DNA from: Struthio camelus
Lineage: Eukaryota; Chordata; Aves; Struthioniformes; Struthionidae
Length of the DNA: 64,000 nt
Direction: 5' to 3'
NCBI RefSeq assembly: GCF_040807025.1
Contig: NC_090946.1
Span: 79,296,641 to 79,360,640, forward strand
Shown here: piece after piece, positions 1 through 12,800 of the stretch
Layout of the letters: each line of letters starts with the position of its first letter
How positions within the stretch are numbered: position 1 is the first letter of the stretch
Made by a program: the position numbers and the translations under genes
Notes under the pieces: generated by a model
What the model saw: only the letters and a program-made list of their open reading frames with translations
Databases searched by the model: none
What the model was told of the DNA's origin: nothing

Positions 1-1920
1 TGGAAAGAAATTGCTGTAGGTGTTTAGCAATGGAAAAATAAATTAGTAACATCCATCTTAATTGCAGACTTCATAAGTGTTTAAAGACAAACAGCTGAAT
101 GCAGATCAACTCAACTATCTGCTCTTACAGGAACAAAAACCTTAGTCCAAAAAAGTGCAGCTGCACTTACATAAGTCATTAGGTGGCCCCCTAACTTAAG
201 CAAATGGAAGCACAAGACTCTTGAGGCTCCCACTACCTCTGTCAAATACTCACCAGTACACAAAAAATACCACGGGTTTTTTGTTTTTTTTTTTTTTTTT
301 TTTTTTTAAAGTTAAGTACAAAAGTGATGCTCAGTTCAGTTTAAAAAAGGTTTCCTGAAGATCTCGAACAATGGTCCAGCTTTCTCACAACATGTACTAA
401 GTGTGGCATGGAAACCAAGTCACAAATTAAACCCAGACCTCTCCAGAGTTTGCAAAACAAGTGAAGCACAGTTGGGGGGAAAGAAATGCTGGCGTTATTA
501 AATCCTTAAAAGAGGCTATCTAGCATGAGAACAAGTCATTCAATAACAGAGTCCAGGGAGACAGGGGTGAAGCAGTGAGAAATTCTAGCACCATCTCCTA
601 GTCCTAAATCCAAATCAGTCTTGGCCACAGACTTCAGACCAAGTCATCACTGCACTGACATCAACGATGCAGTTACGAGGAATATGCCAAAATCCTGACA
701 GACCAGGTTCTGGTTAGCTGGAAGTCTACAGGACCTTGGCAAGGAACAACCTGCGCTTCTTGCTCCACGAAGCCAGGAAGAACCTCGCCCTTGCACCCAA
801 GAAGCTTACAATTAGAATAGGGGAAGATTTCTATATCGGGAGGGCAAATCCCAGCTGATATAGAAGAATTAGGAGCTCACAGAGAGAGAAGGTTATAGCT
901 TGCAAAGGAAATGAGAAGGGACAGATGCACATGAGAGGCTTTGATGCCATAGGGCAGTAATATGCAGCCATCCGAGTCAGAAGCACAGGAGCAGCCTCAG
1001 GCAGGTGGGAATCCACTAGGTACCACACAGAGTTGCCAGGAAGCTTTCAAGGGGGCGTTTTAAAAAAATTAGTCTAAGAACAGTGGTTCCAAACTGTGCA
1101 GTGAGCAGCCAGGCAGACAACATTTGAGAACCAATGCTCTGCGCTAGACTGAATTAGAAATCACTGCTTCAGTCAAGTCACTTAGCCACCTCACTACAGC
1201 TGCCGCACGTTTGAGGGTCTCATCACCTCGCAGCTCAGTAAGTCTGGCACACTTTGAGCAGGTCAGTGGATTATTTAAAATATCAAAGTGAGACACGATT
1301 CTCGGGAATCACTCCAGGCCTCCATATGAGAGTATGAAGGAAGCTCCCACATCCCAACAAATTCCAACTGCATTAAAAGGAATGTCAGAAGTCTTGGGGA
1401 CTGCCAGAGTCCATCTCCATGGGCAACTGGCCTCAGGTATCTCTGTACTGCACTCAAGGATATACGCCAGCTGGTCTGCCCAAGTGGGCTTTAAGAGCTG
1501 CAACAGCACTAGAGCATACCAGCTGCACTCCCAGTTTCAAGCAGACTCACATAGCCCAGGCCAAAAGCCCCTGCTTTGGAGCCCACCACTGCTATTGATG
1601 CCTGAACCATCTACCATAAAACTAGCCAGCGAGCACCCGTGTGGTCTATGACCACCCATTTGCTCACTGTGAGGACACGAAAGCCTACAGTCAGTATTAA
1701 ACAGATTCAGAAGGAGCAGAGCCCTTTAAACAGCATCCACGACAAAGGAGAAATGAATCTGAGCATAGAGAAGCAGCGTCCAGCGGCCACAAACGTTTTC
1801 CCCAAACCACCTCTTCCTAGCCAAAAAGGAAAAGATCCCCCTCCCCACACGCACAGTATGCTTTTGCTGTTCAGATTTCCAGGCAGTCGTGTCAGAAAGA
1901 TTGCATCATCCATTCATTAC
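1..1920 (-). other. KTN1: KTN1 intron 4 (partial)
   Basis: This stretch has no exon I can recognise on either strand. Short open frames occur, but none has coding character or flanking splice sites continuing the KTN1 frame. It contains one long T tract (277-307) and is otherwise unique intronic sequence. Confidence 0.75.
277..307. repeat. Poly(T) tract, about 31 nt with one G
   Basis: A nearly pure T run on the plus strand, interrupted by a G at 283. In the sense of KTN1 (minus) it reads as poly(A). It may be a slippage-expanded homopolymer or the tail of a retroposed sequence, but no recognisable element body adjoins it. Confidence 0.9.
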
Positions 1921-2088
1921 CTTTATCAGTTTCATTCTTCAGTTTCTTGCTGCTGCTCTTCTGGTTCCCCTCATTTATATTTTGTTTTACTACTTCAGCC
2001 GCTTCTCTCTTTTCCAAAGTGCTGGCATCAGAATTATCCATCAAAGGAATATAAGTAGTTGGTTGAATAAGAGGTTCATCCACCAAAG
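1921..2088 (-). CDS. KTN1: KTN1 exon 4
   Basis: This exon is 168 nt, with acceptor TATTGCAG|CTTTGG and donor AAAG|GTAATG, phase 1 at both ends. It encodes about residues 221-276: ALVDEPLIQPTTYIPLMDNSD, followed by an acidic and lysine-rich stretch ending KKLKNETDK. The TTYIPLMDN block is conserved with human kinectin as I know it and makes the identification firm. The next human residues (ENAEVKFKDFLLSLK) start the coiled-coil part. I could not find them in 1-1920, so the gene continues left of the window. Confidence 0.92.
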
Positions 2089-4583
2089 CTGCAATAGAAA
2101 GTCCATGGGATGGGTTAAAGCTATTTAATAATTAACCTCAGCATTTCAAAATGATACATAATACATTAGAGTTGGATTAAAACATTCTAACCTCAATAGT
2201 TATTTATACTCTCCATTTCTATTATACTTCACAGCTTAATTCATTAAAGCTCTTCAGGTAAGTTCATTAAATAAAGGTCTCTAATGCATAGTAATTTAAT
2301 AGCTTCAATTAAACTTACATTTTCAAAGCTGCCTTTTAGCATTTTAAAAAGTAACAGAGAAGAACCTTTACATTTCGACTTTCATTTCACTTTACTGAGA
2401 AAGTTGCATGTGGCATCCACAAGACTGGTTTACTTCTGGCTGCACGTGGAACACCTCCAGCATGCCTGGACAATAAAGTCTCTTTCCAGTGTTCTGTTAG
2501 TGCTGGCATCTTATTACCGGCAAACTCACCTAGGTTACATCACTAGTGAACTAAAGCATCTAGGCAGAACATGTGGTGGAGACAGCAGTCAAGCTTATTT
2601 CACACGCAAGCTCAACTGCACTTAATGAAGATATCTCATCTGTCAGAGCAGGCACCATTAACATTCAGAGACACCCTCCAGAGGTACTGACTGATCCTGG
2701 GTCTCTATTCATGTAGCACTGTATAAATGCTTGGTGAGAAACATCCTCTGTGCAAAGAGCGTTTCAGCCTGCATAGTTGAGACAAAAGCATGGGAGGGAA
2801 GAGGAAGAGCAACAGACCAGGGATGACAGATACAGCCAGCAACACAGCTAACAGAGCCAGATCTGCCGTTTGCTCAGTGCCTGAGCTACTGCTCCACATT
2901 GCCTGGCATATATGAGACATTCTGCACAGAGCTTGCCCACAGTGAGAAAGCTCACCGAGCCACTCAGCCCAGTCTGAAGAACTTGATGGAGAAGAGATGC
3001 CACATTACAGACACGGGAGGAAGAAACGGATGGGATACAGGGTTCCAGCCACCAACGTAACGCGATATGCATCCCTGGCTGCAAAAGTGCAGATTAGAAA
3101 CCGGTTTTGTATTCTGGTTGCTTTTAAAGGGCAAAATAGGCCAGATGGACCTTTGATGTCACCTGCTAGACCCTCTCTTAAGTAGCTAGCAAACAGCTGC
3201 TGTCACATGGCAAGCGCAGAAGCATGGAAAACTCTGCTCTAGCAGAAGTTTCCTCCATCTCCTCCAGTTATCATCCCCACCTTTTTCCTTCCTCTCCTTA
3301 TTACCCTCCTCTTCCTACGTCAACCTCCTCCAGCTTTTCCAAAATCCATTTAATAGCACTGAGACCTTCAGTGCTATCAGTAGCATCCGAAATACCCACA
3401 GTACCTGTCTCGGCTAGTCTGGATGCCCACTACAACTAGTTTTTGCTCTGCCATTTTAGATAAGTGGCTTTAAAGCAAAACAGCTTTCATTCAAATAAAC
3501 TGCGAGCTGCTCCTGTGCAGTGCTGACAGTATAGCTTTAACACTATATGGACATTTCATTTATCCACAGACAAACTTGTGGTCCACAAAAATGGTCCCTC
3601 GAGAAGGGACGCAAGAGCAAGCCTTTGTCAAAGGCCAGCAACAGAGGCATCAGGGAACACCCACGAAAGACAGTTGCATACTAGCGTCCCCATTAAGAGG
3701 TTTCTTGACTAATTTGGAAGCAAGGGTTTTTTCAGTTGTTATAGCATATAGGAACTTTACGCATGACTTGGAACTCCACTCTGGTCTCCGACCCAAAGGT
3801 GATCCAGGCCCTGATGGCCTGACCATTAGAAGTATAAAGGAAACAGTGACTGACACTGGGCACACTAGGAGCAGTCCAGCAACTGCCAACATCTTCATAG
3901 CCATCCCAGCAAAGAAGAGTTTTGAGACGCTAACAAGGTAACCTCACAGAACTTCATGGCGAGGCTCTTCCCAAATGCCACAGGCACAACAGCAGTCATT
4001 GTGACAGGCAGAAACACAGAGGCAAACTGAGCCAAGAGGAGACAAGAAACAACATCTTGGCAGAGAATGAGGGCTGACAAACAGTAAAGGCCTTGACAGC
4101 AAAGATGAGCAGTGTACGTTGGGGCAACAGACAGCTAACAAAAGGACAATAAGAGAGGAATGTGGTCAAAGCAACTGGCTAGGAAAGTGCAGCCTTGTTT
4201 TGAGCAGATTACTGCTACGGTTACAAACATGCCTCCCTCAGAGCATAACCTGAACAGGCTGTAAATTACGCTAAGTTGTAACAATATGTTACTCCTTGAT
4301 TCAAGTGTGCATGTTTGGATCCAAAGGCTCAGAAAGGTTCACAACGTCATCCCATGTTTGTAGGTACAAGAGTTTCATAAAATGAAGAACAGTATCTCAG
4401 GCTGATCAGTCTTTTCGAGAGAAATTAAGACACCCCTCCTACCTGAAATGCCTGCATTTTCAAATTAAAAAGTTACTCTTATATGACTTTATTTTCCAAA
4501 GACAGAGGAAGTAAAGTAGAGATGGCACAAAACTTTAATAGTGAGGTTTGTCTGAATTAATAAACCACCCTCAGCATTCTCAC
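2089..4583 (-). other. KTN1: KTN1 intron 3
   Basis: An intron of 2495 bp between exons 3 and 4. The 5' splice site GTGAGA is at 4583-4578 and the 3' site TATTGCAG ends at 2089. No additional exon, RNA gene or recognisable transposable element was seen. Confidence 0.85.
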
Positions 4584-4721
4584 CATTATCAACTTTCTGT
4601 TTCTTCGCTGAGACTTTCTTCTTTCCCGATACATTTTCTTGCTTTATCTCCTGGTGGAGCAACATCGGGTCTTGTTTTTTGGCAGGAGATGCAACAGAAT
4701 CAGTCTTAGCATCTTGATCAT
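4584..4721 (-). CDS. KTN1: KTN1 exon 3
   Basis: This exon is 138 nt, flanked by acceptor TTACAG|ATGATC and donor AATG|GTGAGA, with phase 1 at both ends, so skipping it would keep the frame. It encodes about residues 175-221, beginning DDQDAK and containing LLHQEIKQE and GKKKVSAKKQK, which corresponds to the human kinectin segment following KKSKNG. The region is lysine-rich, cytosolic and low in complexity. Exon boundaries come from splice consensus plus a continuous frame with both neighbours. Alternative splicing of this symmetric exon is possible but not shown. Confidence 0.92.
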
Positions 4722-6340
4722 CTGTAACAGAGAATTAAGACAATATGCTCCACTGTGTATTCTCATAATCACGTTTAAATCAGTGAATTTGTAATAGTCT
4801 GAAATCCACTCCCAGGAAGAAAATTCTCACCTATTTTAATCAAAACAGAAAATATTTTACATATGTACAAACACACACGCACAAACACATACACTTCCCA
4901 TACCAGATGACAGCCCAAAGCAATAGAAAAGTTTAGCAGAGTCAAGCAGATCAAGGGCCACTACACCTAACATTTTGAAGACGAGGAATTTTACGTGCAA
5001 GCAGAACATACGGCAATGAAACTAAAGATTTAAACAAATCCAATCCAGGTTTTACTGCAGAGTGGATAGCATGTGTCACACATTAGTTTCTCATTTGCAG
5101 AAAGCATTTCTCCCCCTCCCCTCCCACCATGAACACACTTAAACAATTTACACACACCCCCAATAAATACTGGGACTGTGAGAAGCAGAAAATAAGCGTT
5201 CCACATTACGGAACTGTTCTTTTAAAAAGTTATTGTTACTAGAGAGAGATTTTTGATCATTTTGGAGAGCATGTGCCATGTAATATTCTCGTCAGAGCTG
5301 ACCACACACAATACAGGGTTATGGTGTTGGCTCCTGTAATTCAAAGATTAAAGTTAGTTGTGGCTGCCCTCAGAACACTGTTTGCAGACCACATTTTAAC
5401 CACGCCACAGAGATTTTAGGAGAACACCCACAACCATGATTTGACACTTTTTTGATATTGGTGGGTGGGTCTCTCTCTCTCTTTAGAAAAAAAATTCTCC
5501 ACATCAGGCAGCAATGTCTGTCTTTTTTCCTCCCTCCCTGCAGCAACTCTGTTACACTTGCACCTAAAAAGGGTGATCTGTAGATACCCCGATTTTCACT
5601 TATTTCAGAAACTGTATTTTTTGAGAACTTCTGCTGCGGTGCTCTTCCCCGATTATGAATACAGTATGTTCGCTTCTGCTGGGGATACGATCAAGACAGT
5701 CACACGCCACTCCAACCGTGATTCTCCATCTCTTCTAGCTTGGACCCACTAGTTACAGTGACTGCATCAGTTCTCCTTTAGCATCAGTTCTATTTGATTT
5801 TAAAGGTGTAACAGGCGGGAAGCAGCTCTAAGTGCTTCTTTCCACCGACTCAACCACCAAACACTTCTCTGTACGTTCAGCCTGCACTTCAACAGCAGTT
5901 TATTCTGCACACTCTGGTATGGGGTTTTCTAGATGTCTTTCCTTATCAGAGCAACCATTCTCTTATGAGCTCCACTTTTTCATGGCTTGACATCAGAGCG
6001 CACACAGTAAAAGTTTAATGATTTCTTTGAGGTAATCAAAATTTTGACAGCTTGAGAGCAAAGTAGCCAAACCATAGAGCAAGCAGAGATAAGAGCTACT
6101 CTCTTTCCCTCAGCCTTTAGTAGAAGAAAGCAAGCACAGGAGGAGGAAAAAACAGAACAGTGCTGCCAGATGAAGGCAGGAGAAAAAGCAAAAGCTCTTA
6201 AAAAGAAAAAAAGTTAGAAGTGAGCTTTGCCCCATACAGCTCAGGTAGGATAGTTCTGAGAAAGAGACACTCTGTGGCCTTGCCAAAAGCAGAACACAGT
6301 TTTGGCGTTCTGTGCAAGAAGCGTATGCAACAGGAGATAC
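4722..6340 (-). other. KTN1: KTN1 intron 2
   Basis: An intron of 1619 bp from GTATCT (6340 downward) to TTACAG (ending at 4722). It contains a short CA-rich stretch near 4862-4895. Nothing else was recognised. Confidence 0.85.
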
Positions 6341-6897
6341 CCATTCCATTTTTCTGCTTCTTCTGCCCAGGTTTCTTCTTAGATGCTGCTGATTCAGCTG
6401 GTGGAGTGGGCTGTTTTGTAACAGGGACTGGTTCTACTTTCTTGCCTGAAGACTTGGATCCTTCCGACTCCTTTGTTACATGATCGTCTTGAGCCACCTT
6501 ATGCTTCTTCTCCTTCTTCTTTCGCTCTCTAATGCCGCTAGATGCTTCGGCCACGCTCAAGGGAACAGGAACTATGTGTTCTTCATCCGTACTCAGGGCA
6601 TCAGAGAGTTTGAAGTCCCGAGGAGTACTTTCAGAATCAGACTCATGGATGTTCCCATTCTGAACTTCTTTCTTCTTGTTCTTCTTCTTCTCCGTTTTCT
6701 TTTTGTCAGTCTTGGCAGGCGGAAACTTTTGGTCCCTTTTCTGTTTTGCAAGGACTTCATCGTATAACGTTTCTTTCATGAAAAGCCAGAAGAAGAGGAA
6801 GATGACTGTGATCACCACAGAAGGAATGAGGATGATAAAGTAGGTAGACTCGTAGAACTCCATTGTGCTTTCTCTTAATTATTTTTACAAAAAAAAT
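6341..6897 (-). CDS. KTN1: KTN1 exon 2: start codon and N-terminal 174 residues
   Basis: The start codon is at 6863-6861 on the minus strand, in good context (A at -3, G at +4). An in-frame TAA lies 18 nt upstream, inside the same exon, so this is the first usable AUG. The acceptor is a pyrimidine tract ending CTATAG (AG at 6899-6898). The donor is ATGG|GTATCT (last exon base 6341), leaving one base of a split Asp codon. Residues about 7-29 form one hydrophobic membrane anchor (YFIILIPSVVITVIFLFFWL). A strongly basic stretch rich in KKK runs and an acidic and serine region (HESDSESTPRDFKLSDAL) follow, then a second Lys/Pro-rich stretch ending KKPGQKKQKNGM. This is the kinectin N-terminus: anchor in the ER membrane, remainder cytosolic. 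The splice phase (1) matches exon 3. Confidence 0.95.
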
Positions 6898-9800
6898 CTA
6901 TAGGGGGAGAGAAGAAAAAACAAGAATTAGTCTTCTGATCACGTTTTCTTCAAGATTTCCCACACACACATTTACAACAATGAACAAAGCTTTGACATTA
7001 CTGCTTTAGAGAGGCCTTAAAAAAAGCTTTAACAAAATTACCAAATGGTATCAATCAGGCAACTTCTAGAGCCATTTATCATTTGCTTCCAAGTTGTTAG
7101 CCTGCACAGGAAAGAACTGCAGTTTGCAAGACCAACAATCTTGGAGGAAAGCAATTTTCTTCTTTCTTTACTTCCCTCGTCCTCCTCGTTCTTCCCTTCC
7201 CAGGTGAATTTCATAAAGTTACAGCTTTTGATATCACAAATACACAAGACAGCCCCTTTCAGAAGCTATGAAATAGGGACCAGTACATGCAGAGCAACAC
7301 AGCACCTTCTCCACAATCAAATCTTTCGCCATAAATTAAACAGCGTGAATTAAGATTTTTATCTTGGCAAAAGGGAAAGTCAATTTCAGTTCCTTTTTGC
7401 TCACAGATTTATGACAACTTGCCTTCATTTAGCTTCTGAAGAAGAAGGGAAAGTCTCCTAAACTTTAGTCAACCATAAAGATTCCCTTATTTTCAAAAAT
7501 GCTTTTTGAGGTCTGATACCCAGCTGTAAATTCGTGAATTCCATACATTGATAGGAAACCAGAAAGATCTGTTACTTATTTTGTGCATTTAACAGCATAC
7601 AACTTTCAGGGTACCAAGAGACCAGATGTCTCCAGGATAATTTGCTGAACCGCTATGCTCAGAGCATTAGATAAAATAAATAAATAAAGCAGTAACCACA
7701 GAGCTAAAGGGAAAAAAACAGCCAAAACGGAGCTATAAACCTGATTTTTGGGGCCAAGATTTGACAGACTTCCCCATTTCACAACTGACCACAATGAATA
7801 GCCTTATTAGAAAAAACAAATAGGCCCAGATCTCTGCAGAAAGAATTCAAATCCTCTCCAGACTGTTTATAGCAAGGAAAAATACTCCAATCACTGAAAA
7901 ATAAGACCAAAATTCCAATTAAATAAGTGCAATTCCAGACTCTTGGAAGCAGAGCCTTCCACTGCCCAACCACAGCGTTTCCCAACGCTGTCCATCTGCA
8001 GAAAGGTCCCCAAAAACAAGTTCCGTTGTGACTTGTATTGTCAGGTATAGCTACACATCAAATTTACCCTTCTGCTTCTCCTCAAACAGGAGACCAGAGC
8101 TCAGCACAGGCTTAATGTAAGATAGCTGACCCCCAAAAAGAGTACAGGGAACTGCCTCACGCTTTAAAACAGCATCACTTGGAGTACTCCCCACCACTGC
8201 TTAACAGGAGAAATGCAGCACTTCACTGTCTCTCTTCATATCCTTGTCCAACTCTCTTCTAGCTGTCCTTGAAGCAGGATAAAACGAGACTATCATATCT
8301 GTGGTCACCCCCAACACAAGACAATGCACTCCCAGGCCTCCACAGAAAGCAAAGTTCAGACCACCTAAACCAACATGGTTATGGAGGGCCCAGGGACCGG
8401 AAGTCCACGCAGCCCAGGGGAAGTTCAGGCTCCCCATACCTTTGGGCAGACAGAGGATTACTCTCAAATACCTGCTAGCACTACACCGGTGTGGTTTTTC
8501 ACATCACCTCCAGGATGTGCTGGAACCTGCTATCAGAAACCGACTTGCCATCCTGCTGCATCAACAGCAGCATGGCTTGGAGTCCGGCTCTAGCTCGAGG
8601 GGGAAGAGCTGTTCTAGGCAATAGCTTCTGGACAGAGAAGAGTTACTGTAGTAATATATTTGTATAGTGCATTGAGCAGTACCAAAAGCAAGAAGTGAGA
8701 ACTCTAATTTGGCTATTAAGTTATCAAAACAAGGACCAACTTTTCAATACGCTAATTATTCAGTTGTCTTAACACTAGATGTCCTCCTAATTTGCATTTA
8801 TTTTCTGCGTGTTGACGGCTCACCAAGAAGGCGTGTGTCGAGAACTAGATGCAGCATACAAAGTTTCAGAGGGGCTCAAAGGAGGAAGAGCTTGTCTTTC
8901 TGGGAGAAAAGCTTAAGTGCTTTGAAGTTGGAGCTTTCAAAACAACTAGTGACAGCTACTCGATAAAATCAACTTCCTGTACTACTACAGGATCTAATAT
9001 TAGTTATCACTTGAAGGAAGCAGATCTTGAAAAATTTGTCTCAGCCAAAGTCATTATTGAATGCTTAGGGGAGAAGCTAATCCCCGAAGTAAATATGTAA
9101 TTAAGCCGATTTTTCATAAGTGTGATTAAGCTGATGATTACAGTACACTACTGCAACAACTACAATACCTAACCCACTACGAGAGCTCCACCACAACAAG
9201 CCCACCTCCATCTCGCCAACACACGAGCACACAGCTGGCCATAAATCCATCACACTGCTTTGCTCAAGCCCTGGCAAATCACACTCGGCAGCCGTCCCCA
9301 GCGCCAGACACCGAGCGCTCAGGTTGAATCCAAGTCAGTGTGTTAGGCAAAACAAAAATGAAAAGAGAAACCTACAACACACACCGTAAAGGCCCGAGAC
9401 GTCAGGCATCAGGAGACACAACAGTCATGGGTAGCTCCAAGCAAGAGCCCAACGTCTTGGCAGAGTCGTGCTAACAGGAGTGACACCGGGTGGAAAGGGA
9501 GCAGGCTCGCGGCGTGACGGGGAGAACTCACCCCACAGCAGAGAAGCCGGTCAACAAGGCAAGACCAAGCGTAAGCAGAAAGTGGCTGTCATTTTAAGAC
9601 CAGGGAAGCAAAAGTCACACATATTTAAAAGCTTCAGATGCTTTCACGAGGAGCCCTAAACACATAATTAGAGCAGTTAGCCCGAGCAGGGAATACGCAC
9701 TGGACTAGATGAGCTCTTATCTTGGAGCTGGCAGAGCAACGCAAGTCTCAGCCAAGGGCCTCTATCCATCCCTTGGCTCTCCCCTCCCATTTTCCCCTCC

Positions 9801-12800
9801 CCATAGGGGAGGGCCACCCCTCCCTGCACTTTCCTCCACTTGTGCAACGACTCATTTGCAATTCCCTGGCACTGGGAAAATAGCGTCACCAATGATTACA
9901 GCCCAACGGCTTGGTAAAATCGGGTTCCCAGTTGCATAAGCCCTGAAAACCTTCCCCCCCCACTTAAAGACAAACACTGTCGTCTCCCTTTTCTTAAAGG
10001 CCTTAACCAGACCTCAAAAATTCTTTGGAAGTCCGGATTAAAACACAAGCTCTCTGGGAACAGATGTTTTATTTGCCACAGGGGTGTACACAAAGAAGAT
10101 GGGAACACCTCAAGAGATTGGTGAGTATTTAAATACAAGCACAGAGGGGGGGAGAAAAAAATTGTTGTTAGAGTTACACATTCACCTCCCAAAGGGAGCA
10201 CCGGTTATCTCAGGTGCAAGACACAGATTTGCGACGCCCTGGTGCAACGCAGCATACGCGAGATCCAGAGCCCAGGGCTGCCGTTGCTTTAGTTTCAAAG
10301 CCTCAGGCTCCGTTACCGCTCCTGCTCTTCACTCGCTCGGAGCAAAGCTGAACATGAGCAAAATCAACACACCCACCATCAGAGGGGTGCAGAATTGATC
10401 CCCGAAGGCCAAAAGGGAATGTCACATACACAAAGCCAGCCAGCCCTTTTTCACGTGGTACCAAGGTTCAGAAAAATTAAAAAGTCAGTAAGAGCCTTAA
10501 GACGCGACTAGAATTGCCTAGGCGCGCTCTGGCAATGGCCAACAAGAGCGCCGGTCTGCTGGCAATACCCTAGTTTCCCATCTCAGCCTCGCATAAGCGA
10601 AGGCATTTACAAATCCCTTCTGGAAGAACGATACGGTAGCTGGCTGGTAAGCGGAGCGATGAGCTGACATCCTTTGCCATCAACCCCTTGTCAAGCAATC
10701 TTTATCAAAAGCGACATCCTTGCCACAGGGTAAATAGGTAGCGTTTTGCCACGCACAAAGCCTTCACTTGTCCTCTGACAATGTACAATTACTAAACAAG
10801 TTTCTCACTTCCCATTTACGCTTCACTATTGAGTTGACAAGCCATCTCTGGGGGAAAAAAAGGAAGTAACCTGTAGGAGGAGGGAAAAAAAGGAAAAAAG
10901 AAAAGCTTCTTTTATTAAACCAGAAAAAAAAAGGGGAATGTTAAATTAAAAGCCTTCACGTGCCAACTTAAGTTGCTCCTTAGCTTTCTGCTTTGCCATT
11001 CCTCACATTTACATTAGCTACAGCAACGTGAGATGCCCTCACAAAGATAATACGGCTTTTTTCCCCCCCAGGAGCACTTGCAACAGGGAGTTTTACCACT
11101 TGCGGAAGGACACGGCAGCCCTCGCTCGGACACAGCTCTGGCGTGGCCGACATCTGCCTTCTGCCCGTGGAAAGCACGGCAGCCTCCAGGCAAAGCACAC
11201 CCTCCAGAAACTGCCTGCATACTCATCCTCGCCACCGCTGGGAAGAGCCTCGGGGAACTTCACAGCATACTTTCAATTTTAAAAGTAGGTAAACCCTCAT
11301 CTTTCATCCATATCAAATAATTAACCTGGAAAAAAAGCGACAGGTACATCATCTTACAGACGTGGATGATGGTCAACAAGTCAGCTTATTCCCCCAATTC
11401 CTAGCTCTTTGTTCCCACTTGAAGACTTACTCATAGACAGTTTCTAAACTCAAGAACCCAAAACATCCTCTTAGTCATTCTGAAAAAAGGGGAACAAACC
11501 GCGTCTGTCCCAGTCCGTGCACAGACGCCGTTACTGTTCTCACTCCGCGTTTAACAAAAGAATTGCACTTTTGTTCCTCTACGCAGAGGCTGCGCCACAG
11601 AAAATAACTATTTCTGAACTCAAGCGCAGAATTACCACTTAGACCTGACTTCCTCCGCTAGTTACCACCGCCTGGGATTTCACAACACGCCTTTCGCTTT
11701 TTGCATGTAAAACCCTCAATCTCCCTCTGCAGAGATACCACCTTTCTCTGGATATTCATTCAGTTTGTAGGTCCACGGGATTAACTGATTTGAAGACAGA
11801 AATAAATTAGAGCTCCATCTGGCTAATGAGTCACACTCAGCTTAGCCCCAGCGCGTTAGCGGCCCAGCTTCTATAAATGCCTGGATCAAGACGCGTGTAA
11901 TCTCCGTGGATTTGTGCCTCTCTTAAAAAAAATTAAAGAAGGGGAAAAAATATATATATAGCAAGGTGGTTTTTTGTACCCTAAGCAATTTAAGAGGGAT
12001 GATTTAGCTAAGGCAACAGCTCCTGTAATGAGGGTATTTTCCCTGGGATTTTCCCACAGCTGTTCGCAAACTCTCTTACCCAGCAGCTTGGTGCCGAGCA
12101 GCGCAGCGAGTCCTGCGGCAGAGCTTTAACACGCAGGGCGGGCGGCCAGCCTCCGCGCGCAGGGCTTCGGCAGCAAGCAGGCACCTCTCGCCGCCTGACG
12201 CGCGGCGCACAACTACGCTACACAAGTCATCCGACTGGCAAAGCGACCAAAAAGCCCTTGCGTGCAACGGTCGCTACCAACACAGCAAAAGTTCTCGGAG
12301 GAGGATCTGTATTGAATAAATTCCTCAAATAGATAAGGGCTTTTTTTTTTTCTTTTTTAAAATCTGCACGCAATTAGCAACACTTGGTATTAGCCAGCTG
12401 CAAAGATGACAACCTTGAAAATGGCTTCGCTCCCAAACTCCTTCTCCCACGGAGCTCCTCAGGGAGGGGACGTCCAGCGATTTGGGCTCTAGAAGAAGGA
12501 GCTAAACCCACGACTGCCACAGGTGAAGTGACATTCAGCTAGAGGCTGAGCTCCTGCGCGGCGACGTGATAACGGGCCCAGAGTGAAAGCGGAGCTGGCA
12601 GAGCAGGAAGGGATTTTAGTCAGGGTCAAACCTGCTCCGAGTTCGCTAACGCCCAGCTAAGTTCCTCGGAGGATTAGCGCTGGGAAGGAAGGAAGAAGCC
12701 CTTGCAACGATTCAAAACCCTCGGCCTCGCCGCTGAAGCGGGCCACGCTCCCAACGAGCGCGCTGCCCTGCGAACACCAGGCAGGAACGGACTACGCCTG

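Noticed and set aside
6110-6349. Frame continuing KTN1 past the exon 2 donor
   Set aside because: The frame runs on into intron 2; the GTATCT donor and the in-phase exon 3 explain the true continuation.
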